Assembly: GCA_030141605.1 (NCBI GenBank)
Contig: JAQGDQ010000017.1
Coordinates: forward strand, 1,152,001 to 1,212,000
Direction: 5' to 3'
Source of the DNA: Tubiluchus corallicola
Lineage: Eukaryota > Priapulida > Priapulimorpha > Priapulimorphida > Tubiluchidae
DNA length: 60,000 nucleotides
Positions 49,162-60,000 of this stretch are shown here, piece after piece. The translations under genes were made by a program, and so were the position numbers. The first letter of the stretch is position 1; each line of letters starts with the position of its first letter. The notes under the pieces were generated by a model. That model did not search any database and had not been told where the DNA came from. It saw nothing but the letters and a program-made list of their open reading frames with translations.

Positions 49162-50629
49162 TCATGACAGATTTTTACGTCTTAGAAACTGCAGTTGATT
49201 CAACTGCCTAAAAAACAAATAAAATGTTTCAGTTACACTAGTTACATTTCAGTAAGAATCTCTTGTTAGAAAGAAGAATTTTGGACCTTGGCCTCCTGTA
49301 CTTGCATGCCAAAATCACTAGTACGTTGCCAAGCCAAGCCATCACACATGCCAAGTACAGAAGCTAAAATAGTAAAATTACTAATTGAATGAAAATGTTT
49401 TTAATTATGGTGTTTCCAGATGAACACCATTTTTCTCAATGCCCAATGCAGATTGACTAACTAAGTGAAGTTTTGTTAATAAACGATTACAAATGTATTA
49501 TATTGAAGTCTTGGAGGCTTTTCTTAGAACATTCAGAAAATATTTTGATTTATTCATCCGCAAATTTTATTAACCTGCTGCAAATTGTACTGCAAAGAAA
49601 AACTTCAAACCAAAATTTACAAATGGCAAAGAAAAATACTTGTACCTGTTTAGCTTTGTATTCGATGTATTTCGAATTATTTACGAAAAAACAAATAATG
49701 TGAACATTCTTGTACTTAATATTCTCCTCTCATTATTTTATTTTATGTGAGTGACAGCTACATTATTTTAATTATTTCTGAATTATTTTGAATTATCATC
49801 TTGAACTGGTGACAAAGAGCATCTGTACAATGAAGGTATTATCCCTGGCAAAGGAACAGTCATAATTATGATGCATTTACATGGTTGAATTACATGCTGG
49901 ATTAATTATATAATTTGTAAATAATGTGTAAAACAAATTCTTTGTGTTTACTACAGAATACAAAACTTACTCTTCGGTTAGTGAAACAATCACTCCACAT
50001 TCAGCGCATTTATTCTCCAACATCTTTCGAAATTCCGGAGTATGACCCTCCACACTCTTTCTGCACAGAGGGAGCCACACTTCTCGGCATTCTTGAGACA
50101 CGGGCTTGGCTAAATATCAAATACAAGTTAATGATTAGTCATTGACAAGTATAAAGAATGAACAGGAAAATTATTAAATTTATAAGAAATTACAAAAAAC
50201 TTTATGCGAGGCAAATCAGAAACTTTACTTAAGTTACTTCTTAATTGATAAAGGCAAAACGAATGTCACTTTTTACAGAAAGTTCATATGCAATTGTACT
50301 AAAAAGTAAGGGTTGTGAGTTGTTGAACATATATAGGTATATAACAAGTTATCTGGCACTTCTCACCTGTTAGATTCACTAAAAATCCAGAACAAACTAA
50401 TTGACAAAGTTTCTGTGATACAGTTTAATGTTGATGGAAATCTTTCCACTTTTTAACTAAATCTTAAATAATTTTGCTTTAGTTTTGCATTGTGTATCAC
50501 ATTTAGTGGTAAGAGGTACTACATGTGCATACTAATTTTATTGAATAACCAAGAAGCTTAAAGCCTACCGATAGTAGATGACATTACAAACGCTGTAATG
50601 AGTAAAATTGCTGCTACACGTAATTCCAT
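49162..50629 (-). CDS. Small secreted four-cysteine peptide, unrecognised (complete, 3 exons)
   Basis: Exons 50629..50569, 50109..49971 and 49207..49162 have clean GT-AG borders (ATCG|GTAGGC, TTTAG|CC, GAAGA|GTAAGT, TTTTTTAG|G) and matching phases 1 and 2. Together they encode 81 aa with a stop at 49162. Exon 1 is almost exactly a signal peptide (MELRVAAILLITAFVMSS). The mature part has just four cysteines: two spaced C-x7-C in an EC...LPLC segment, then, 18 residues later, CAEC. The C-terminus is charged and helix-prone with a dibasic RRK near the end. This layout fits a secreted disulfide peptide (hormone-like, defence or similar), but I recognise no family and assign no function. A TATA box lies about 120 bp upstream. 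Splicing makes a chance ORF unlikely. Confidence 0.75.
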
Positions 50630-50746
50630 CTTTGTCTTCTGTTCCTGCTTGAAACTTGTCTTAAATTGTGTTCTTTTAAATTACTCGAGTGAACAGTGAA
50701 AATTGTTTTTCAACGTCTGTCTTGCAGATTGTGTGCGCATCTGTCT

Positions 50747-50755
50747 CTTTATATA
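50747..50755 (-). promoter_or_regulatory. TATA box of the secreted-peptide gene
   Basis: The minus strand reads CTATATAAAGAG. A start site about 30 bp downstream would leave a 5' leader of about 90 bases before the ATG at 50629. A canonical TATA suits a tissue-specific, strongly expressed gene. Confidence 0.6.
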
Positions 50756-52724
50756 GACTGGTATTTACTTTATTGTACCATCACACATATGGCTATAATG
50801 TTTAATGCTGGGTTTTTAACGGCCATTATCGTGTTGACATTTAATTTTTAAAATATCAAAGGTGCTGCAGCTGAACAAGATTTTCAGGTGTTATGTGAAA
50901 TAAACTACAATAGCAATTTAATGTATTAATTTATTCAAAATGGGGAAATCCATGAATAAGAAACATGTGGCTTAAAATCAACTATACGTTGTTTTCTAGG
51001 CTATATGGTAGTTTATTTCAAAGCATGCTCCAAGATACTGCAAACAAATTAATGGCTGTGTTCACAACATAAACGAGCACCAAACTCTAGTCCTGTTCAC
51101 ACGCAAGAACCGTATCTAAACAGAGACTTTTTCAAATCTGGAAAGCTAGAAACGTGCATTACTTATATTCCATTTCGTTTGACCATTTCTTGTGTAAAAT
51201 TTTTTGCAGCAGCAAGACAAAGCATGAAACATGCTATTCACACTCATACAGAGTATTAGGAGTGAGAACAAGGTCTGTCTAGACATAGTGTGAACACCGC
51301 TTGTCTGACTTTGGTGTGAACGTGAAGAGTGTTAACTTGTTATTTCAATACAAGCAGTTGTTTCTTATGAGAAACTTGACTTATGAACGCACAGATTCTA
51401 ATTCAGTTTAGCACCACTAGCAAATGTTCTACAAAAGGAAATATAGTTTGCAATTTGCCTTTATATTAATTACATGATTATCATAATTAAGATATTTGTT
51501 TTTTTCTGAGGAAAATTGTAATCATAATAAAAATATAACGACAATTGCTCATGTTGATTGAAATATTTTTGCTGCTAATTCAGCATACGTAAACATATTA
51601 TGAGGTTGGTAAATAAACATGTTACAATACATCAGTTACCAAAAGCCATTGTTTTACATTTTTGTGATTTAGAGAGGTAACTTTGTGCTACTCATACCTG
51701 GGTGTTCAGTTAAGGACAACTGCCAAGCAATGGGGGCAAAGGGATATGCTCCTACTACTGTTTGTGGTAACCACTTAACCCCCTGGGTAATTTCCTGTCC
51801 TACTGAGGGATGTACAAAAATTTCTGAGTCCCAACACTCCTTAAGGAATTAATTATAAGGTTCCAACTTCTAAACCCCCTTGTCCTAGATTAGAAGGCCT
51901 GATCCAGGGTGGGGCAAATGACCTGTTTGCCACACCCAGCGGATGCCCATGCTGCCAAGGGCTTAATGCCCTCATCGCTAATCCACATTAGACATTAATT
52001 TAATTACATGGTCGGCAATATCAACATCATAAAATGGCAGATTTTATGGCTCATGCTGGATTGTAAAATTTGAAGTTAATAAAATTTTTAAGCTCATTAG
52101 AAACCCACACGCCCTGAGATCCAGTAACAATAAAACTTGAATGCTGTAATTTCATTATGCATAAAAAAATAATTGTTAGTTTATTAACAATGAGATATGA
52201 TAAATAACAATATCGACAGGATATTTTCATACATTTGGATATAAATATTTTCTACTCTGCTATAATAGCTTTACATATAGTACATAAAAACATTGTTTAT
52301 ATTGCAGTAATTATTCAGCAGCAACAGAAAAATCCTGACTGTAACCTAGCTATAACACATAAACAGTTACCTTAATTCACACACCACTCACAAATAGCAA
52401 ACCAGCAGTATTACGTGAAAATAGTTTCTTTTTAACACATGTTACACAAGTGCTACACATTGTCACAGGTAATTTTCTAGCTGAATGGAAGCAGTTTAAT
52501 TTTGTGTAAATTTAAACTGGCAATTACCAACGAACAGTAAAAAGTTTGACCCCAACATAAAATGTGACCAATGTTAATTTGTTCTAAAATATTTTGGTAA
52601 TCCTCAATCATCAATATTTCCTATCAAAGTTAAACGAATACGATTAGTTTAGCAAAAGCTCCTAGACGTCTCTCAGCTAAAGTATATATTGAAAAGAGTT
52701 TACAGTTTACAGTGGTTGCTATGG
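50756..52724. other. Intergenic region between the peptide gene and CFAP100
   Basis: No exon seen. About 51045..51345 has GTGTTCACA/TGTGAACAC motifs in both orientations and may be a decayed MITE. About 51695..51990 is a GC-richer block (GGGGGCAAAGGGATATGCTC, CCAGGGTGGGGCAAATGACC) that looks like an old repeat of unknown type. Confidence 0.35.
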
Positions 52725-55700
52725 TTACGTGAAGAAGTACGCCATTTCCTCCTCCTCGCGGTCCTTCTGGTCTCGTCGACTTTCGTGCCGCTTTTCTTTC
52801 TGGGGAGGAGCGGAACGGTACACCAATTTTCGTCCTATAAATTTAAACACAGCCCATTAGCAAAAACATCACTCATTGACCATTAAACATAGGGTGTTTC
52901 AAAGTTACTGCTGTATAAACTTTGATTTCTAATTTTCTTTTTAAATTTTCTACACCCGCAAGAGACTCTTACATGAATCGAGAGGAACCTTTGGCATTCA
53001 TTTTATTTATTTTTCAGCTGAAACCCCATTGCTGTGGTGCCGACAGTAACATTAGACATGAGGTACAAAATGAGCCTGGCAATGAGGTAAATTCAGAGCA
53101 CCATATGCACCACACTTTTCTCTCACTATTAACAATGTAGTTTTTCAACGAGGTGCAGCCCTTCCTCACCACTCATGGGTTGTGAGAGGCTTTCTCACCG
53201 AAAGAGCCTTGGTTTGCCATTGGATTGATCTCTAAAGTTCTCCAGGTCCCTTAAGGACCTTTGGACTATTGTCATGGTTACTGTAATTCCATGAAGTAGC
53301 CACGAAAATAGCAAAGCAATAGTGCAGAAACTCTTTTCAGATTTTCGTCTAATTGGACTAAAAGATTTGCCCAACATGTTCATCTGTACCAATTTTCAAA
53401 TGTTTTGCTTTGTTTATTCGTGAAACAGAAAATGAAAAGTGTATCAGTGTATCATTTTCCTCTATATGTAAGTTATAAGTGACTTGAGAAATAATTCTTC
53501 ATAAATGCCTAAAAACCTATAAATCAAAATGCGATACTGTATCACAGTAAAAAAACTGACACCACATTTGCTGTAGGAAATTGCATCCCAGCATAATCTA
53601 ACCTATAACTAGGCTATATAAATCAATACAAAAGTTATAATTCTCTCAAAAAATGCAAATATAATTGAACTTTTAAGCTATAAAACAAATAAATGGTGAA
53701 AAACATAAAAGCTACTGAGCAGTGCCAAAATGAAACAATCTTGACTAAACCTTCAATAAATTTCAACAATCCTTTACTCAAACATGTACTGCTGTCGTGG
53801 TTACTGTAATTCCACAAATACAATTTTAAGTATTGCTACGTTACTTTGTGAAGGTATCAATTATTCTGATTTTCAATTTAAGACAATAGTGAAAAAGTTC
53901 GCACTGCATGCTAAAGCTCCAAAAACAACTACACAAGTTCATGTGCTTCTGAAACTTTAAAAAAAAACAAGGTAATTCCAGTATTTAAACTCTTGCTTTT
54001 GTGAATACCTTGCACAGCCATGTTCTCTTTTCCATTTTCTGTGAGCACATTGGTTTTGTTCAATAATTAGTTAGTTATTCTTACTCTACAACAAAAGATA
54101 TGCCTGCAAATACTGTTTCGTACAACTGTTAAACAATAGGTCAATTTATTCTGCAATACACTCATATCTCGACAAAAGCGATGAGACGTCGGTCCAAATT
54201 TGCAGATTGTCCATATTTACTGATACTAAGCTAATACAGTAGGTGCTGTGTATTAGATTCAAGGTATTGTTGAATCAATCGCCTAATTGTCTCTAGTATG
54301 GCACACTCCTATGCAAAAGTATATAAAAACTGTCAGGCAATTGACTCAAATAACTCTACATAATTGCCTCTATATTTTTTCTGCACATGCGTAACTAAGA
54401 TACCTTTCTGTGACCAATGAGCTTTTAGTATTTTTATGTCGTCTTACTTCAATTTTATGCACTAAAATATAAGTAGAAACGGTTATGTTAAGTACAGTCG
54501 TCGCACACTGCTTAGTTACACTGATGTAATGATGTAAACAAAGTGAAGGCCCACCAATTAGCGATCAGCTAACGACACTAAGGACATGTGGAACTTTTTA
54601 ACGGTTCAGATTTTGTCTGATTGTTCCGATTTTCTAAAAAGCGAGGTCCGCCAACCGAGATGTGAGTGTAACAGTTCTTAAAAAATCACGAAGTTGAAAA
54701 TGATATGTACCCGTCTTTTTCTTTGGCTCGGCTTTTGCACGTTCCAGTGCCCTTCTGATTCTTTCCTCCTGCTGTATTTTATCCTCGACTGCCTTCTCTT
54801 CTCTCTGCTTGAGCCTTCTCTCTTTTTCCTTTGACTAGATCAAACAGTGTAGGAGTGTCAGACATTTCACAATGAATACAAAGGGTAACATCAAGCAAAT
54901 GGTAAATGATAATACTTAATACTTTCGCATGACGTTACTTCTACAATTTTTGCATACGACACAATGCTGCGTGGGCAGTTCACAGAAAATGTCCCTTAAA
55001 ATCAGAACTTTACACAATTAACATTTCTCAACCTCACTGACCTGCATTTGACTTAATTATTTAACATGATAAGCTAAAAGATGTTTGGCTCAATTTGATT
55101 ATTTGCTGAAGATTATTTTGCTAAGAATTAAAGGTACACTGGCGTCTATTATTTTAATAATAATTTCTTATGTCACCAATACTGGTATATTAGTATACAT
55201 CAACACAATAATAGTATATTATGCATGAAGTGTGACACTCATTGGCATAATTAATACCTGGTGAGGAGCATTATAAGCTGGTGTATCTTTAAAAAGCATA
55301 AACAGGCATCTGTTAATTTAATTGATATCAATTTTGTTTTTAAATTAAATCATCAACATTTCCACTTAAACGTCTGTCTGCGCAAACCTTCTCAGCTGCT
55401 TCTATTTGATCCGCTGGCAAGTCTTCCATTGCTTGGAATAATTCCTCCATTTTGTTTTCTATACTTCTCAACATTTGCAATGTACTAAAATTACACAAAA
55501 ATATCTCAGTTTATTAGGTACATGGGTTACTCGGCGAGCGATGGTAGAAGAACATTTCTAATGCTGCATAAAATATCTTAGGAAACCAAAACTTTGTCTG
55601 TAACTGCAAAAAGTAATAGACGTATCAACACAAATAAATACTAAGCGTTCCTTTTTTCATAAATGGCAGCTCACATGCAAAATTTAAATCATACTTCAAA

Positions 55701-57878
55701 AGTTTCTATAGAAATTTTCAAAAGCTTTCTAGTTTCTATCAACCTCATCACTTCGGCTATAACACTGATTATAATGACTAATTTACACACTTTTTTTACT
55801 TGGCCTCTTTACAGGCATTCGACAGTGCCCAAATGTTCTCTGATTTTATTATGTCTGACTGGAAGTTTTATTCTTCATGGTACTTGCGCAAAATGCATGC
55901 AAAACGTTTAAGCGAAGCCACAAATATCTATACAACAATAACTAACATAAACTGAATACTAAAATGACAAGGTGAAAAATTACGTAAAGCCAGGGCGATA
56001 CAGGAACTTCATTCATGGAAAAGAATTCCTGGGACTAGCTCCTTTTTCAGGAACTTAGAACCCAATTCTTAAGAGAGTTAATTAGAACCAAATTATAGAT
56101 TGGTTTGATTCATTGATAACAGACTGACTGAATGGGTAAATAACTATTGGATTAGCTGGCGGGTCAAGTGTTGATGAAAGCTTAACTGCTTGACTGAGAA
56201 ACTGAACAACGGACCGACTGGCAAACTGTGCAACTGAATGAATAGACTCTCTGCGTTTTCTAAAAACTCAGAGGAACTGGGAAATTGAATTAGTTCAACC
56301 ATGCACAATTTCTACAACTTAAAGTACATGAAAACTTAATGAACCAACCCAATGTTAGCTTCATTGTCTCCAATGCAAGCTGCATAAACCTCTTCCACTT
56401 TGTTGTTCAAGTTCTCTAGCATTATTTCCTGATCATCGGCCTGATACTCGCCAAATGAGAATAATCTGTAATATAATGATGAAAACGATTATATTTCTTT
56501 TTTGTGAGTTTAAAATTGGATTTAAATTAACACACATCTGTGATGTGTAGACATAAATCATTACATCAGAGAATGGGCTATTTTTATATCTGTGTTTCCT
56601 AATTTCAACAAGTTACCTGTAAGTTTGTCCAATATATGATTTGTCACATCCACAACATTAAAATGTACATCACTTTTATTCTCACTGTCATGACATAACA
56701 AAGTCAATTACCAGTCAACTAGCAAACCGTTTAGCCTGTTACTCAGAAAAAAGCAAAAAGGAAACATTCGAAATATCTGAAACGTGCCTAAGAAAACACA
56801 CAAATAGTCTATCGGTTATAGTCATTAGTTTCATGTAAAACCTGGTTGCAACTTTCATGTTAATGTATTTTCTCTGATTTCAATATTATGATACCGGTGC
56901 CATCTACTGACAAAAAATGAAACGAATGCAGGAAAAGTAATAATGTGATTTCTACTTGGATTTGAGCTTTAGGGTCTTGGCTTTCGTTTCTTCAGACTTC
57001 ACAAGCTTTGATATGTTCTCCAGCTGCTGCTTAAGAGTGCTAATTTCTTTGTCCCTGAAAAGCACACAACGTTACAGATTGGTTTGATACACTGACTGAC
57101 TGACTCACTGGCTAGGTAAATGACTATTGACTGGCTGATTAATGAACTGACCAAGGGTTGATGAAAGCTTAACTTCTTGACTGAGAAACTGAAGAAAGAC
57201 TGACTAGTAAACATTAGAAACTTGACCCAGTAATTGCAGGTTCTTAATGTAAAACAAATAATAAAAAAGAGAGCAAGCGCAAAAGTATGAAATTAGAAAC
57301 TAACAAGAGGACATCCGATTGTCAACTTTTACTGATATAGAAATAAATATTTTCATTAATGTCTACAGGCTTGTGAAGTAGTTAAAACAAAAACTATAAA
57401 ACATTGGGCTACAACTTCAAAGCTCAGATTGTCAGTCGTTAAAAACTATACAATGATTATTATGATTATTACAATTTTTAATTATGATTTTGTTATAATT
57501 TTGATTATGATTTTTGTTTCCTCAGTAGTCCATGTAGTAATTATACTGCTATTGAGGATATAGCAATTGTAACTCTATGGCAAATAAATATATTGCGACC
57601 AATATGAAACAACATACTGCAAACGACAGTGAGTGGCATCATTAAAAGAGCAGTGCACTAAGATGTAACTTAGTAATTTGGTGCTAGAAAATAGCATCTT
57701 TCATAAAAAATGCGACGTACATTTTTAAAATTGTTTTCTTTTTTGCCTCTCTGATTTCATCTAACGCTTCCTCCATGTCTTGGCTGTTCTGAATGAGAGA
57801 AAGACATTTCTCCTCTTTCTCAGAAAAGATCTCTAAGAGTTGTAGTGGATTGGTAAAGTACAGTTCCACCTGTTGGGC
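52725..57878 (-). CDS. CFAP100: Cilia- and flagella-associated protein 100 (CCDC37), C-terminal six exons
   Basis: Exons 57878..57721, 57054..56956, 56465..56349, 55484..55388, 54834..54711 and 52834..52725 have GT-AG borders and phases 2, 2, 2, 0, 1, giving 234 aa to the stop. The upstream exons lie beyond the window, and the family is about 600 aa in vertebrates. Recognition rests on EEKCLSLIQNSQDMEE, a YAACIGDNEANIG segment, MLRSIENKMEELF, a basic coiled coil (SKEKERRLKQREEK) and a KKKTGRKLVYRS-type C-terminus, in the order found in CFAP100. CFAP100 (MIA1 in Chlamydomonas) works with CFAP73/MIA2 in an axonemal complex at the base of inner dynein arm f and tunes ciliary beating. The paralogue CCDC38 is the main alternative. 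The last two introns are long. Confidence 0.88.
56091..56230 (-). repeat. Duplicated intronic segment, copy 1
   Basis: Shares AGATTGGTTTGATTCATTGA, TTGATGAAAGCTTAACTGCT and TGACTGAGAAACTGAA with 57075..57210. GACTGACTGA-type short repeats lie within. It sits in the CFAP100 intron after exon 56349..56465. Confidence 0.75.
57075..57210 (-). repeat. Duplicated intronic segment, copy 2
   Basis: Direct repeat of 56091..56230, lying just before the acceptor of exon 56956..57054. Identity is roughly three-quarters by eye. Confidence 0.75.
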
Positions 57879-58803
57879 CTTAAAAGAAGTAAAAACGAAG
57901 TGACTTTTCTGCAAATTACGCTGTACGTACTGAGAGAAATTTGATAAAATTTACGAATCTAATCAGAAAAACATAACGGTCGCGGAAACAACTCATTTTA
58001 TTCCAAATCCTTTGCTAGATGATGCGAATGGATACTAAGGGGCAACAAACTGTGTAATGTCTTAGTTGTTGATGTTGTTTCTTTGTTGTCATTCTAGCTA
58101 GCCTGTGCATTTAGCCGTGCCTTGCCTGGTTTGATGATTGATAAAAAATTGCCGAAATCCTGGTCGCATTCCTCCTGCTCGACTCCAGGTTTCGCATTTG
58201 TTGATAGGACATGTTCCTTTAACAATCCCGTGTCATTTGCGTTACATTAACTGATTATGTCAAAAAATATGTATTACATAGCAATGCTTATTTATACGTA
58301 ACTGTTAAGGTGTGCAAACTAAGGCACTGTGTAATGTAGTCCACTGCTTGTATAGCTTACATACTATATAAACACTACACTATTGATTGCCTGTGCTAAG
58401 TTCTCTGACTGAGAACACACAGATGAACAAAAACACATTTACCATAAGCTAAATTACATCATATGTCCTAGTGCAAATGCACAAAATGCACAATCTGTTA
58501 ATTCTGCTACATGCCTAATTTTAGGGATATACCTTGCATATAATGTTCTAATATATTACACATAAGATGAGACGACAAACATCAACTTTTGGTTTTGCAA
58601 AAGATATTGCATCTCGTTGTAATCTTTCCTATTTCAAATCTAAGAAAACTGCTAAAATTCTTGTCAAACTGCTCACTGCTCAGATTTAGTTCACATCAAA
58701 GACATTGCAGCTGCATGAAACTTTAGCATGATTTGATACAGTCTAAAGCTGGGTAGTCTCTTCATTTAGAAGTAAAACTTGAAAACATTTTGTTTTCACT
58801 TTG

Positions 58804-59680
58804 TAACAAGTAAAGTAAAGTAAATTAAAGTAAAGTAAAGTAAAGTAAAGTAAAGTAAAGTAAAGTAAAGTAAAGTAAAGTAAAGTAAAGTAAAGTAAAG
58901 TAAAGTAAAGTAAAGTAAAGTAAAGTAAAGTAAAGTAAAGTAAAGTAAAGTAAAGTAAAGTAAAGTAAAGTAAAGTAAAGTAAAGTAAAGTAAAGTAAAG
59001 TAAAGTAAAGTAAAGTAAAGTAAAGTAAAGTAAAGTAAAGTAAAGTAAAGTAAAGTAAAGTAAAGTAAAGTAAAGTAAAGTAAAGTAAAGTAAAGTAAAG
59101 TAAAGTAAAGTAAAGTAAAGTAAAGTAAAGTAAAGTAAAGTAAAGTAAAGTAAAGTAAAGTAAAGTAAAGTAAAGTAAAGTAAAGTAAAGTAAAGTAAAG
59201 TAAAGTAAAGTAAAGTAAAGTAAAGTAAAGTAAAGTAAAGTAAAGTAAAGTAAAGTAAAGTAAAGTAAAGTAAAGTAAAGTAAAGTAAAGTAAAGTAAAG
59301 TAAAGCAAAGCAAAGCAAAGCAAAGCAAAGCAAAGCAAAGCAAAGCAAAGCAAAGCAAAGCAAAGCAAAGCAAAGCAAAGCAAAGCAAAGTAAAGTAAAA
59401 AGCAAAGTAAAGTAAAGTAAAGTAAGGTAAGGTAAGGTAAGGTAAGGTAAGGTAAGGTAAGGTAAGGTAAGGTAAGGTAAGGTAAGGTAAGGTAAGGTAA
59501 GGTAAGGTAAGGTAAGGTAAGGTAAGGTAAAGTAAAGTAAAGTAAAGTAAAGTAAAGTAAAGTAAAGTAAAGTGAAGTGAACTAAAGTAAAGTGAGGTGA
59601 AGTAAAGTAAAGTAAAGTGAGGTAAGGTAAGGTAAAGTGAGGTAAAGTGAATGTGAAGTGAAGTGAAGTGAAGTAAAGTA
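58804..59680. repeat. Long TAAAG pentamer array with block variants
   Basis: About 100 nearly pure TAAAG units (58804..59305), then about 17 CAAAG units (to 59388), a few TAAAG, about 20 GTAAG units (59424..59530), and a mixed TAAAG/TGAAG/TGAGG end. Because the unit is 5 bp, every frame on the minus strand is free of stops, giving false ORFs of up to 320 codons (LYFTL repeats). Confidence 0.98.
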
Positions 59681-59794
59681 CTCTTTCAAACTTCAAAACT
59701 TTCAAATTTTTTGGTGAACAAATCTATTTTGTGGAGACGCCCAAAGCCAAACAAATTTTGAAACCTATACACACAACTTAAAATTTACACATAT

Positions 59795-60000
59795 TAAAGG
59801 ACAAGAAAAGGGGTAGCTGAAGCAGGTTTCAGAAAAATCGCCTTAAAAATTATATGACTTTTTAGCAATTTTATGCATATATCGTACTCGCGTTAATGGA
59901 ATTTTTGTCTGTTTTCATTTTAAATCTTATACAATACTGTTCCGATGGCGCCATTACATGACGTCACTATACAAATGTAAATCACAGGAGGAAAAGGTTA
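59795..60000 (-). repeat. Repeat family B, copy 4 (cut by window end)
   Basis: Begins AAAGGACAAGAAAAGGGGTA and continues with AAAAATCGCCTTAAAAATTA, GGCGCCATTACATGACGTCA and AAATCACAGGAGGAAAAGG, the inverted form of the family. Its left edge coincides with the left edge of copy 3 (AGGACAAAAAAAAGGG), which suggests that this is a true element end. Confidence 0.75.

Larger units (their letters stand above)
57879..60000. other. CFAP100 intron
   Basis: Upstream of the acceptor at 57879 no further CFAP100 exon was found to the window end. It contains a decayed repeat-like patch (58080..58230), the TAAAG array and a truncated family B copy. Confidence 0.55.

Noticed and set aside
53195-53392. Minus-strand ORF of 65 codons in the last CFAP100 intron as an alternative exon
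   Set aside because: No matching splice phase. The segment GGTTACTGTAATTCCA recurs at about 53800, which suggests repeat DNA.
58060-58240. Further CFAP100 exon
   Set aside because: An open minus frame exists, but it does not resemble CFAP100 and has no matched splice sites. It looks like an old repeat.
58743-59705. ORF of 320 codons with LYFTL repeats, and two shorter ones in other frames
   Set aside because: Produced by the stop-free TAAAG array. All three frames are open and the composition is pure repeat.

Overview
This is animal nuclear DNA, AT-rich by eye (roughly two-thirds A+T), with spliced GT-AG genes, long introns and many short interspersed repeats. Motile-cilium and oligosaccharyltransferase genes, 5S- and tRNA-derived SINEs, many MITEs and a decayed LINE point to an invertebrate metazoan. 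I cannot name the phylum. There are no bacterial operons, CRISPR arrays or prokaryotic signals.

Three genes can be reconstructed exon by exon with matching splice phases. (1) 41941..47908 (+) is a complete four-exon OST3/OST6-family gene (MAGT1/TUSC3 type, 332 aa), a thioredoxin-like subunit of the oligosaccharyltransferase with a CSIC active site and four membrane segments. (2) 49162..50629 (-) is a complete three-exon gene for a small secreted four-cysteine peptide (81 aa) that I do not recognise. It has a strong TATA box. (3) 52725..57878 (-) is the last six exons (234 aa) of CFAP100 (CCDC37), a coiled-coil axonemal protein. Its upstream part lies beyond the window.

Weaker gene evidence: two phase-compatible minus-strand exons at 1..84 and 7060..7233 (unrecognised protein); a possible minus-strand first exon near 14.7 kb; start-like sites near 26.27 kb (NRF1-like motif), 32.89 kb (RFX X-box) and 39.76 kb; and two unexplained ORFs at 24.7 and 25.7 kb.

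Layout: 1-24 kb is mostly repeat-filled intron or intergenic DNA. 24-40 kb is repeat-dense (hAT-like MITE nested in another repeat, TIR elements, SINEs, two long inverted repeats) with isolated exon candidates. 41.9-57.9 kb is the gene-rich part. 57.9-60 kb is CFAP100 intron carrying an ~880-bp TAAAG pentamer array.

The repeats fall into families that can be defined by comparing copies within the window: five copies of a ~350-bp TIR MITE (A), five of a ~700-bp element (B), two each of C, E and G, at least five 5S-derived SINEs, and tRNA-derived SINEs. Most of the long ORFs are low-complexity artefacts. The genes are not a cluster of related function: glycosylation, a secreted peptide and cilia simply sit side by side.
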